Assembly: GCA_958402445.1 (NCBI GenBank)
Contig: CATXTO010000038.1
Location: 1 to 17,925, forward strand
DNA: 17,925 nt
From: an uncultured Eubacteriales bacterium
Lineage (GTDB): Bacteria > Bacillota > Clostridia > Oscillospirales > Oscillospiraceae
Direction of reading: 5' to 3'
This document shows, piece after piece, positions 6,358 through 14,757 of this stretch (its first letter is position 1; each line of letters begins with the position of its first letter). A program made the position numbers and the translations under genes. The notes under the pieces are model-generated. The model was not told the DNA's origin. It saw only the letters and a program-made list of their open reading frames with translations, and searched no databases.

Positions 6358-7794
6358 ATGGAAGAAAGGCACGACGGTTATCGTTCCCCCTTGTCCACCC
6401 GGTACGCCAGCCCGGAGATGCAGCGCCTTTTCTCCGAGGATTTCAAGTTCCGCACCTGGCGGCGGCTGTGGATCGCCCTGGCCAGGGCGGAGCAGGCCCT
6501 GGGCCTGCCCATTACGGACGCCCAGCTGGCGGAGCTGGAGGCGCATCAAGACGACATCAACTACGACGTGGCCCAGGCCAAAGAACGGGAGGTCCGTCAC
6601 GACGTGATGAGCCATGTGTACGCCTACGGCCAGCAGTGTCCACAGGCGGCGGGCATCCTCCATTTGGGCGCCACCAGCTGCTACGTGGGGGACAACACGG
6701 ACCTCATCATCCTCCAGGAGGCGAGCCGGCTGGTCCTGCAAAAATCCGCCCAGGTCCTGAAGAACCTGGCGGTCTTCGCGGACCGGTACAAGGCCCTGCC
6801 CTGCCTGGGCTATACCCACCTGCAGCCGGCCCAGCTGGTCACCGTGGGCAAGCGGGCCACCCTGTGGATGTACGAGCTGCTTCAGGACATGGAGAACCTG
6901 TCCTTTCAGTTAAAGGGGTTGAAGCTCCTGGGCTCCAAGGGCACCACCGGCACCCAGGCCTCCTTCCTGGAGCTGTTCGAGGGGGACGAGGACAAGTGCA
7001 GGGCCCTGGACCAGCTGATCGCCCGGGACATGGGCTTTGCCGGGGTGGTCCCCGTCTCCGGGCAGACCTACTCCCGGAAGGTGGACGCCTATTTTCTGGG
7101 GGCTCTGTCCGGCATCGCCCAGAGCGCCATGAAATTCGGCAACGACCTGCGCATCCTCCAATCCTTCGAGGAGCTGGAGGAGCCCTTTGAGCGCGACCAG
7201 ATCGGCTCCTCCGCCATGCCCTATAAGCGCAACCCCATGCGCTGCGAGCGCATGTGCGCGCTGGCCCGGTACGTGATCGTGGACAGCCTGAACCCGGGGC
7301 TCACCGCCGGGACCCAGTGGTTCGAGCGGACCCTGGACGACTCGGCCAACAAGCGCCTGTCCGTGTCCGAGGCCTTCTTGGCCACAGACGCCATTTTGAA
7401 CCTCTATCTCAACGTCTCCGGAGGGTTGGTGGTCAACGAGAAGATCATCGCCCGGCGGGTGATGGAAAAGCTGCCCTTTATGGCCACGGAGAACATCCTG
7501 ATGGAGTCCGTAAAGCGGGGCGGGGACCGGCAGGCGCTCCACGAGGCCCTGCGGGTCCACTCCCACGCCGCGGCGGCCCGGGTGAAGGGGGAGGGCGCGG
7601 CCAACGACCTTTTGGACCGCATCGCCGCAGACCCCCGATTCCCCCTGTCCAGGCAGGAGCTGCTTTCTCACCTGGACCCGGGACTTTATATCGGCCGGTG
7701 CCCAAGCCAGGTCACGGAATTTTTGGAGCGCGTGGCGGGTCCCGTCCTGGCGCAGTACGCGGATCAAAATTTAACAGCTGAAGTGAGGGTATAA
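6358..7794 (+). CDS. purB: Adenylosuccinate lyase
   Basis: 478 aa, of the longer PurB type. It removes fumarate from SAICAR (giving AICAR) and from adenylosuccinate (giving AMP). The fumarase/aspartase superfamily signature GSSAMPYKRNP is at 283-293. Other conserved pieces are HLGATSCYVGDNTDL near residue 100 and YTHLQPAQ around 155. The frame is open upstream to 6247 but that lies within purO. The ATG at 6358 has GTGAGG (6346-6351) at 6-nt spacing and gives the typical N-terminus YRSPLSTRYAS. The stop TAA is immediately followed by the next ATG. Confidence 0.96.
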   Translation: MEERHDGYRSPLSTRYASPEMQRLFSEDFKFRTWRRLWIALARAEQALGLPITDAQLAELEAHQDDINYDVAQAKEREVRHDVMSHVYAYGQQCPQAAGILHLGATSCYVGDNTDLIILQEASRLVLQKSAQVLKNLAVFADRYKALPCLGYTHLQPAQLVTVGKRATLWMYELLQDMENLSFQLKGLKLLGSKGTTGTQASFLELFEGDEDKCRALDQLIARDMGFAGVVPVSGQTYSRKVDAYFLGALSGIAQSAMKFGNDLRILQSFEELEEPFERDQIGSSAMPYKRNPMRCERMCALARYVIVDSLNPGLTAGTQWFERTLDDSANKRLSVSEAFLATDAILNLYLNVSGGLVVNEKIIARRVMEKLPFMATENILMESVKRGGDRQALHEALRVHSHAAAARVKGEGAANDLLDRIAADPRFPLSRQELLSHLDPGLYIGRCPSQVTEFLERVAGPVLAQYADQNLTAEVRV

Positions 7795-8982
7795 ATGATG
7801 AAGGAACTGGAACTGAAATACGGCTGTAACCCCAACCAAAAGCCCGCCAGCCTCTTGATGGCCGACGGAAGCGACCTGCCTGTGACCGTGCGCAACGGCC
7901 GGCCCGGGTTTATCAACTTCCTGGACGCCCTGAACGCCTGGCAGCTGGTGCGGGAGCTGAAGGCGGCCACCGGCCTGCCCTGCGCCACCTCCTTTAAGCA
8001 CGTGTCTCCCACCTCCGCTAGCGTGGGCCTGCCTTTGTCCCAGGATCTGAAGCGGGCCTGCTTTGTAGAGGACGCGGCGGGTCTGGACGAGTCCCCCCTG
8101 GCCTGCGCCTACGCCCGGGCCCGGGGCACGGACCGCATGAGCTCCTTTGGGGACTGGGCGGCGCTGTCCGACCCCTGCGACGCGGCCACCGCCCGGCTCC
8201 TGGCCCGGGAGGTCTCCGACGGGGTCATCGCCCCGGGGTACGCTCCGGAGGCCCTGGAGATTCTGAAGAGCAAGCGCAAGGGCAATTACAACGTGGTGGA
8301 GATTGACCCCGGCTACGAGCCCGCGCCCCAGGAGGACAAGCAGGTCTTCGGCGTCACCTTCCGGCAGGGCCGGAACAACTGCAAAATTGACGCGTCCTGG
8401 CTGGAAAACGTGGTCACGGAGAACAAGACGCTCCCGGAGGAGGCCCGGCGGGACCTGCTGGTGGCCCTGATCACCCTGAAATACACCCAGTCCAATTCCG
8501 TGTGCTTCGCCTACGACGGCCAGGCCATCGGCGTGGGCGCCGGGCAGCAGTCCCGGATTCATTGCACGCGCCTGGCGGGCACCAAGGCGGACACCTGGTT
8601 TTTGCGGCAGCACCCCAAGACTTTAAACCTGCCCTTCCGGCCCGACCTGGCCCGTCCCGTCCGGGACAACGTGGTGGACGGCTATATCAACGGAAACGAG
8701 GAGGACGTGTGCCGGGAGGGCATCTGGCAGAATTACTTCACCGCCCGGCCCGAGCCTCTGACGGAACCGGAAAAGGCGGCGTTTTTGGCCGCCCAAACCG
8801 GGGTGGCCCTGGGCTCCGACGCCTTCTTCCCCTTCCCGGACAACATCAAGCGGGCCCTAAAGTCCGGGGTGCGCTATATCGCCCAGCCCGGCGGCTCCAT
8901 CCGGGACGATCTGGTGATAAGCTGCTGCGACGAGCACAATTTGGTCATGGCCTTCACCGGCCTGCGCCTGTTTCACCATTAA
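7795..8982 (+). CDS. purH: AICAR transformylase, stand-alone (PurH C-terminal domain only)
   Basis: 395 aa. It formylates AICAR with 10-formyl-THF to give FAICAR. Only the AICARFT part of PurH is present: the protein starts at LELKYGCNPNQKPA, and the ~190-residue N-terminal IMP cyclohydrolase domain is missing. The catalytic Lys-His pair is Lys68-His69 in SFKHVSPTSA. Further conserved pieces are KYTQSNSVC, GAGQQSRIHC and DAFFPFPDN. The missing cyclohydrolase is supplied by the PurO-like gene two genes upstream. The start may be 7795 or 7798 (ATGATG); the GAGGG site is 5 or 8 nt upstream respectively. It is the last gene before the repeat-filled gap. Confidence 0.95.
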   Translation: MMKELELKYGCNPNQKPASLLMADGSDLPVTVRNGRPGFINFLDALNAWQLVRELKAATGLPCATSFKHVSPTSASVGLPLSQDLKRACFVEDAAGLDESPLACAYARARGTDRMSSFGDWAALSDPCDAATARLLAREVSDGVIAPGYAPEALEILKSKRKGNYNVVEIDPGYEPAPQEDKQVFGVTFRQGRNNCKIDASWLENVVTENKTLPEEARRDLLVALITLKYTQSNSVCFAYDGQAIGVGAGQQSRIHCTRLAGTKADTWFLRQHPKTLNLPFRPDLARPVRDNVVDGYINGNEEDVCREGIWQNYFTARPEPLTEPEKAAFLAAQTGVALGSDAFFPFPDNIKRALKSGVRYIAQPGGSIRDDLVISCCDEHNLVMAFTGLRLFHH

Positions 8983-9010
8983 GCAGGTAGGATTTCCCGA
9001 AAAACGGCCT

Positions 9011-9498
9011 GTAGGGGCGTACCCAGCACCATGGATAGAACTCTGTAGGGGCGTGCTTCGCACGCCCGTCAAACCCCGCAAATCCGGGAACCCTACCGGC
9101 GGGCGACCACAGCTCGCCCGTCAAACCCCGCAAATCCGAGAACCCTACTGGCGGGCGACCACAGCTCGCCCCTACAACCGCACCATCGATCCACGCCCGT
9201 AGGGGCGAGCTGCGCTCGCCCGTCAAACCCCGCAAATCTGGAAACCCTACCGGCGGGCGACCACAGCTCGCCCCTACAACCGCACCACCGATCCACATCC
9301 CGTAGGGGCGAGCTGCGCTCGCCCGTCAAACCCCGCAAATCCGGGAACCCTACCGGCGGGCGACCACAGCTCGCCCGTCAAACCCCGCAAATCTGGAAAC
9401 CCCACCGGCGGGCGACCACAGGTCGCCCCTACATTCCGCTTTCAAAAATTGTAATCAAACCAAAGCCCAGCGCAGGCGGCAAAAAGCCGCCCCTACAT
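9011..9498 (-). repeat. Palindromic repeat array, middle (inverted relative to the outer arrays)
   Basis: It fills most of the 544-bp gap between the AICAR transformylase gene and purD. Complete units are 9045-9175 (131 bp), 9199-9277 (79 bp) and 9302-9432 (131 bp). Each is terminal hairpin, ~33-nt core starting GTCAAACCCCGCAAAT, hairpin; the 131-bp units carry a second core-hairpin copy with a 52-bp period. Spacers of 23-24 nt contain CCGCACCA and ATCCAC. A fragment at 9011 and a diverged hairpin ending CGCCCCTAC (9475-9495) flank the array. Compared with the arrays at either end of the window, the consensus is on the opposite strand. No gene, T-tract terminator or convincing promoter was seen between 8983 and 9526. 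Confidence 0.92.
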
Positions 9499-9526
9499 CA
9501 CCTTTTGTGATCACGGAGGTCTTGCT

Positions 9527-10804
9527 ATGAAGCTACTGGTTGTGGGCGGCGGTGGCCGCGAGCACGCCATCATCAAAAAACTTCGGGAAAATCCGGCGGT
9601 ATCGGAGATTTTCGCCCTACCCGGCAACGGCGGCATGGCCGCCCAGGCCCAGTGCGTCCCCATCAAAGCCACGGACTTAGATGGCATAGCGGACTTTGCC
9701 GTGGCCCAGGGGGTCGACTACGCCGTGGTCACGCCCGACGACCCCCTGGTTCTGGGGGCCGTGGACCGGCTGGAGGCGGCCGGGATTCCCTGCTTCGGCC
9801 CCAGGCAAAACGCGGCGATCCTGGAGGGCAGCAAGGCCTTCGCCAAGGACCTGATGGCCCGCTACGGCATCCCCACCGCCCGGTACCAGGTCTTCACGGA
9901 CCTGCCCCAGGCCCTTTCCTACGTACAGACCCAGCCCGCGCCTCTGGTGGTGAAGGCCGACGGCCTGGCCCTGGGCAAGGGCGTTCTGATCTGCCGGACC
10001 CAGGCCGAGGCGGAGCAGGCCGTTACCGACATGCTCCAAAACGGCAAATTCGGCCGGAGCGGGGCCAGGGTGGTCGTCGAGGAATTCCTGGAGGGCCCCG
10101 AGGTGTCCGTGCTGGCCCTCACAGACGGCGAGACGCTGCGGCCCCTGGTCTCCTCCATGGACCACAAAAGGGCCCTGGACGGCGACCGGGGGCTCAACAC
10201 CGGCGGCATGGGCGCCGTGGCTCCCAACCCCTATTACACCCCCCAGATCGCGAAAACGTGCATGGAGACCATCTTCCTGCCCACGATCCGGGCCATGGCC
10301 GCAGAGGGCCGGCCCTTCCGGGGCTGTCTGTACTTCGGCCTGATGCTCACAAAGGACGGCCCCAAGGTCATCGAGTACAACTGCCGCTTCGGGGACCCGG
10401 AGACCCAGGCGGTGCTGCCCCTTTTGGACGGCGACCTGCTGGATTTAATGCTGGCCACCACCCGGGGCACCCTGGCCGAGACCCCCTGCCGGCTCTCCAG
10501 CAAGAGTGCCTGCTGTGTGGTCACCGCGTCCCAGGGCTACCCCCAGCAGTATGAGACCGGCTTCCCCCTGGAGATGTCTCCGGAGGCCGCGGCGCACACC
10601 GATTTCGCCGGGGTCCGGCTGGACGGCGGGCAGCTGGTCACCGCCGGTGGCCGGGTGGCCGCCACCACCGCCGTACAGGACACCCTGGACCAGGCGGTCC
10701 GGGAGGCCTACCGGCTGGCCCAGGGCGTGCGCTTCGCCAATGCCTACCGCCGCCGGGACATCGGCCAAAGGGCCCTGGCGGCGCAGAACAAAACAGGAGG
10801 TTAG
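9527..10804 (+). CDS. purD: GAR synthetase (phosphoribosylamine-glycine ligase)
   Basis: 425 aa, normal length. It joins glycine to phosphoribosylamine with ATP, giving GAR. It is an ATP-grasp enzyme: N-terminal VVGGGGREHAI (about 5-15) and PGNGG, then the ATP-binding centre with VVKADGLALGKGV and LNTGGMGA, and YNCRFGDPETQ (around 285-295) for metal and ATP. GGAGGT (9515-9520) precedes the ATG by 6 nt. Although part of the pathway, it is separated from the upstream pur genes by repeats, and no own promoter is evident, so it may rely on read-through. Four bases after its stop, purL begins. Confidence 0.96.
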   Translation: MKLLVVGGGGREHAIIKKLRENPAVSEIFALPGNGGMAAQAQCVPIKATDLDGIADFAVAQGVDYAVVTPDDPLVLGAVDRLEAAGIPCFGPRQNAAILEGSKAFAKDLMARYGIPTARYQVFTDLPQALSYVQTQPAPLVVKADGLALGKGVLICRTQAEAEQAVTDMLQNGKFGRSGARVVVEEFLEGPEVSVLALTDGETLRPLVSSMDHKRALDGDRGLNTGGMGAVAPNPYYTPQIAKTCMETIFLPTIRAMAAEGRPFRGCLYFGLMLTKDGPKVIEYNCRFGDPETQAVLPLLDGDLLDLMLATTRGTLAETPCRLSSKSACCVVTASQGYPQQYETGFPLEMSPEAAAHTDFAGVRLDGGQLVTAGGRVAATTAVQDTLDQAVREAYRLAQGVRFANAYRRRDIGQRALAAQNKTGG

Positions 10805-10807
10805 CCC

Positions 10808-13800
10808 ATGGTAGAGCGTATCTATGTGGAAAAACGGCCGGAGCTGGCCAAGGAGGCCCGGGACCTGTTGCAGGAGGCCCGGACCTTTCTGGGCCTACGC
10901 CGGCTGGAGGGCCTGCGGATTCTCAACCGCTACGACGTGGAGGGCCTGACGCCTCAGGTCTTTCGGCGGGCCGTCCCCGCCGTGTTCTCGGAGCCCCAGG
11001 TGGACCGGGTCTGGGAGCGCCTGGACCTTGACGGCGCCGCGGCGGTGTTCGCCGTGGAGTATTTGCCGGGCCAGTACGACCAACGGGCGGACTCCGCCGC
11101 CCAGTGCGTCCAGATTCTGACCCAGGGGGAACGGCCTCTGGTCCGCACCGCCCGGGTATACCTGCTGTACGGCCCCCTGGAACCGGGGGACGTGGAGGCC
11201 CTGAAGCGGCACGTGCTCAACCCCGTAGAGGCCCGGGAGGCCAGCCTGGAAAAGCCCCAGACCCTGGCGGCCCCAGCGCCCAGTCCGGCCCCCGTGGAGG
11301 TCTTGGCGGGATTTCGCGCCCTGGACCCCCAGGGTAGATCGGACCTGGGGACCAAGCTGGGCCTGGCCATGGATTCAGACGACCTGGCCCTGTGTCAGGC
11401 GTACTTCCGGGCCGAGGACCGGGACCCCACCCTGACGGAGCTGCGGGTCCTGGACACCTACTGGTCCGACCACTGCCGGCACACCACGTTCCAGACGGCG
11501 CTGGACCAGGTGACCATACAAGACCCTCTGCTCAAGCGGACCTATGAAAACTATCTTCAAATCCGCCGGGACCTGGGCCGAACGGGGCCCGTGACCCTCA
11601 TGGATTTGGGGACCCTGGCGGCCAAGTACCTGCGGGCCCGAGGCAAGCTCCCGGGCCTGGATGAGAGCGAGGAGATCAACGCCTGCACAGTCCGCACCAC
11701 GGTGCATGTGGACGGCAGGCCGGAGCCCTGGCTGCTGCTGTTTAAAAACGAGACCCACAATCATCCCACGGAGATCGAGCCCTTCGGCGGGGCCGCCACC
11801 TGCATCGGCGGTGCCATCCGGGACCCCCTGGCCAGCCGGGCCTACGTCTACGGGGCCATGCGTCTCACAGGAGCCGCAGACCCCCTGACCCCTGTGGACC
11901 AGACTCTGCCCGGGAAGCTGCCCCAGCGGAAGATCGTCACCGCCGCCGCCGCGGGCTATTCCTCCTACGGCAACCAGATCGGCCTGGCCACGGGCCTGGT
12001 GGACGAGCTCTACCACCCGGGCTACGCCGCCAAGCGCATGGAGATCGGCGCGGTGGTGGCGGCGGTGCCGGAGGCGAATGTGAAAAGGGCGCGGCCGGAG
12101 CCCGGGGACCAGGTGATTCTCCTGGGGGGCCGCACGGGCCGGGACGGCTGCGGCGGCGCCACAGGCTCGTCCAAGCGCCATGACCTGCACTCCCTGGAGA
12201 CCTGCGGGGCGGAGGTCCAGAAGGGCAATCCCCCGGAGGAGCGAAAGCTCCAGCGGCTGTTCCGCAACCCGGCGGCCGCCCGGCTGATCAAGCGGTGCAA
12301 CGACTTCGGCGCCGGCGGCGTCTCCGTGGCCATCGGGGAGCTGGCGGGCGGTCTTTCCATCGACCTGGACCGGGTGCCCAAGAAGTACCAGGGCCTAGAC
12401 GGCACGGAGCTGGCCATCTCCGAGAGCCAGGAGCGCATGGCCGTGGTGGTGGCCCCGGGGGACGCGGACCGGTTCCTGGACCTGGCCGCGGCGGAGAACC
12501 TGGAGGCCACGGCGGTGGCCCAGGTGACTGGGGAGCCCCGCCTGCGCATTTCCTGGCAAGGCCGGACCATCGTGGACCTAAGCCGGGCCTTTTTGGACAC
12601 CAACGGCGCGGAAAAGCACGCGAGCGCGACTCTTCCCCCGCCCCAGAGCTGGAACCGGGCCGTTTCCGGCGGCTTTACGGCGGGATACAAAGCCCTGGCC
12701 GGGGACCTGAACGTGTGCTCCAAGCAGGGATTGTCTGAGCGGTTCGACTCCACCATCGGCGCGGGCACGGTGCTCATGCCCTTTGGCGGCCAATACCAGC
12801 GCACCCCCATCCAGGCCATGGTTCACAAAATCTCCCTGGAGCACGGCCACACGCAGGACTGCTCCCTGATGGCCTGGGGCTACAACCCCGATCTGACGGA
12901 GCGGAGCCCCTACCACGGGGCCTACCTGGCGGTGGTGGAGTCCGTGGCCAAGCTGGTGGCAACCGGCGCCGGCCTGAAGGACACCTATCTGAGCTTCCAG
13001 GAGTATTTCCCCCAGCCGGGCCGGGACCCCCAACGCTGGGGCCTGCCCACGGCGGCGCTGCTGGGCGCCTTCCGGGCCCAGCTGGACCTGGAGGTGGCGG
13101 CCATCGGAGGCAAGGACTCCATGTCCGGCTCCTTTGAGGACCTGGACGTGCCCCCCACTCTGGTGTCCTTCGCCGTGACCACGGCGCCCGCGGAGCGCAT
13201 CCGCCCCAACCCCTTCCAGGCAGCAAACCACACGGTCTGCCTCCTGACCCCGGAGTTGGGCCCGGACGGCCTGCCCCAGAAGGAATCCCTGACCGCCCTG
13301 TTCCGGCAGGTCGCGGACCTTTTGCACGGCGGCGGGGCTCTTTCGGCCTACACCCCCGGCTTCGGCGGCCCGGCGGAGGCGGTTTTGAAAATGGCCCTGG
13401 GCAACGGCCTGGGCTTCCGGTTTGACCGGGGCGTGTCTTTGCAGACTCTGTTCGGCTACGCCTACGGCGGCTTCGTGCTGGAGCTTCCGGCGGGAGCCGT
13501 TCCCCTGGGCACGGTTCTGGGCCGAACCACGGACGACGGGAGGTTTACCTATGGGGACGAGTCCCTCTCCCTCTCCGACCTTCTGGAGCTCTATGCGGAA
13601 AAGCTGGAGCCCGTGTACCCCACCCGGGTCCCGGCGGACCCGGCCCCCATGGAGACCTTTACGGCGGAAAACACCGCCGCCCGGCCCGGGCCCAGGGTGC
13701 GCCTGGCCCGGCCCAGGGCCCTGATTCCCGTCTTCCCCGGCACCAACTGCGAGTATGACACCGCCCGGGCCCTGGAGGACGCGGGCGCGCTGGTCGAGAC

Positions 13801-14512
13801 CTTCCTGATCCGCAACCGGAGCCCGGAGGACATCGCCCGCAGCGTAGAGGACTTCGCCCGGGCCCTGGGGGAGGCCCAGCTCGTGTTTTTGCCCGGGGGG
13901 TTCTCCGGCGGAGACGAGCCCGACGGCTCCGGAAAGCTTATCACCGCGTTTTTCCGGAATCAGGCGGTACGGGAGCAGCTCACGGCGCTTTTAGACCGGC
14001 GGGACGGGCTGCTGGGGGGCATCTGCAACGGCTTCCAGGCCCTCATCAAGCTGGGCCTGCTGCCCTATGGCAAAATCCTGGACGTGGACGAGGCCTGCCC
14101 CACCTTGACCTTCAACACCATCGGCCGGCATCAGAGCCGCCTGGTCCGGGTGCGGGTGGCCAGCAACCGCAGCCCCTGGCTGGCGAAGACCCAGGTGGGC
14201 GAGATTTACACCGTGCCCATCTCCCACGGGGAGGGCCGGTTCTGGGCGGAGGAGCGCCTGGTGCGGGACCTAGCCGCCCGCGGCCAAATCGCCACCCAGT
14301 ATGTGGATTTCTCCGGTCGGGCCACGGCGGACGTGGCGTTCAATCCCAACGGCTCCGCCTTCGCCGTGGAGGGCCTCACCAGCCCGGACGGACGCATTTT
14401 CGGAAAAATGGGCCACGCCGAGCGGGTGGGACCGGGCCTGTACAAAAACGTCCCGGGCCGGTTCGATATGGGCCTGTTCGCCTCCGCCGTGCAGTACTTT
14501 CAAACCCTCTGA
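10808..14512 (+). CDS. purL: FGAM synthase, long single-chain form (PurS-PurL-PurQ equivalent)
   Basis: 1234 aa. It converts FGAR + glutamine + ATP to FGAM. One chain carries an N-terminal PurS-like region, a linker with WSDHCRHTTF (219-228), two AIRS-type synthetase halves (ATP sites near GGAATCIGGAIRD and GGKDSMSGSF), and a C-terminal class I glutaminase. The glutaminase triad is Cys1073 (GGICNGFQAL) and His1140/Glu1142 (SHGEGRF). The linker order and length fit the clade II PurL of Clostridia rather than the B. subtilis three-subunit form; no separate purS or purQ is present or needed. AGGAGGT (10797-10803) overlaps the purD stop and lies 4 nt before the ATG, so purD and purL are probably translationally linked. 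Last gene of the operon. Confidence 0.96.
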   Translation: MVERIYVEKRPELAKEARDLLQEARTFLGLRRLEGLRILNRYDVEGLTPQVFRRAVPAVFSEPQVDRVWERLDLDGAAAVFAVEYLPGQYDQRADSAAQCVQILTQGERPLVRTARVYLLYGPLEPGDVEALKRHVLNPVEAREASLEKPQTLAAPAPSPAPVEVLAGFRALDPQGRSDLGTKLGLAMDSDDLALCQAYFRAEDRDPTLTELRVLDTYWSDHCRHTTFQTALDQVTIQDPLLKRTYENYLQIRRDLGRTGPVTLMDLGTLAAKYLRARGKLPGLDESEEINACTVRTTVHVDGRPEPWLLLFKNETHNHPTEIEPFGGAATCIGGAIRDPLASRAYVYGAMRLTGAADPLTPVDQTLPGKLPQRKIVTAAAAGYSSYGNQIGLATGLVDELYHPGYAAKRMEIGAVVAAVPEANVKRARPEPGDQVILLGGRTGRDGCGGATGSSKRHDLHSLETCGAEVQKGNPPEERKLQRLFRNPAAARLIKRCNDFGAGGVSVAIGELAGGLSIDLDRVPKKYQGLDGTELAISESQERMAVVVAPGDADRFLDLAAAENLEATAVAQVTGEPRLRISWQGRTIVDLSRAFLDTNGAEKHASATLPPPQSWNRAVSGGFTAGYKALAGDLNVCSKQGLSERFDSTIGAGTVLMPFGGQYQRTPIQAMVHKISLEHGHTQDCSLMAWGYNPDLTERSPYHGAYLAVVESVAKLVATGAGLKDTYLSFQEYFPQPGRDPQRWGLPTAALLGAFRAQLDLEVAAIGGKDSMSGSFEDLDVPPTLVSFAVTTAPAERIRPNPFQAANHTVCLLTPELGPDGLPQKESLTALFRQVADLLHGGGALSAYTPGFGGPAEAVLKMALGNGLGFRFDRGVSLQTLFGYAYGGFVLELPAGAVPLGTVLGRTTDDGRFTYGDESLSLSDLLELYAEKLEPVYPTRVPADPAPMETFTAENTAARPGPRVRLARPRALIPVFPGTNCEYDTARALEDAGALVETFLIRNRSPEDIARSVEDFARALGEAQLVFLPGGFSGGDEPDGSGKLITAFFRNQAVREQLTALLDRRDGLLGGICNGFQALIKLGLLPYGKILDVDEACPTLTFNTIGRHQSRLVRVRVASNRSPWLAKTQVGEIYTVPISHGEGRFWAEERLVRDLAARGQIATQYVDFSGRATADVAFNPNGSAFAVEGLTSPDGRIFGKMGHAERVGPGLYKNVPGRFDMGLFASAVQYFQTL

Positions 14513-14564
14513 CGGAACCGCCCGCCCGGGCCAACGGGTCATTCGTCCGGGCCCCGGTTCCTCC

Positions 14565-14600
14565 AAAAAAGCTGCGCCGCCGGGATTTCCCGGCGGCGCA
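14565..14600 (-). terminator. Intrinsic terminator of the MATE-GNAT gene
   Basis: A perfect 12-bp GC-rich inverted repeat (14574-14585 with 14588-14599) is followed on the minus strand by AGC and six T (14565-14570 read as A on the + strand). It lies about 160 bp beyond the stop of the minus-strand gene. In the + direction the hairpin is followed by AATTCGCTTCG, without a T-run, so it would be at best a weak block for purL transcripts. Confidence 0.8.
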
Positions 14601-14660
14601 ATTCGCTTCGTCCCGGCGGAGTCCCCTACGTCCCCGGATCGGACCGGCCAAACGACAGAT

Positions 14661-14699
14661 GCCGGGAGGCAAGCCATTCAGCCTGCCCCCCGGCGTTTT
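14661..14699 (+). terminator. Possible terminator for the pur operon
   Basis: An imperfect stem (14661-14674 with 14681-14694, two mismatches) is followed by GTTTTC. It lies about 150 bp past the purL stop, between the convergent genes. The short T-run and mismatches make this a weak candidate. Confidence 0.3.
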
Positions 14700-14757
14700 C
14701 CCCCTCTTGCCTTTGTTCAAATGGGGGTTCCGCAACGCGTCTGCGCTTCTTTGTCCT

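Noticed and set aside
8954..9338. Minus-strand open frames with repeated MRGLTGERSSPLR-like peptides in the middle array
   Set aside because: These are translations of the palindromic repeat itself, with no ribosome-binding site and no family match.
9011..9432. CRISPR array
   Set aside because: Unit lengths are 79-131 bp with internal palindromes, the spacers (~24 nt) are themselves near-identical, and no cas genes are present. This is a tandem repeat, not CRISPR.
14574..14599. 12-bp GC hairpin as the purL terminator
   Set aside because: On the + strand no T-run follows. The six-T tract is on the minus-strand side, so it was assigned to the MATE-GNAT gene.
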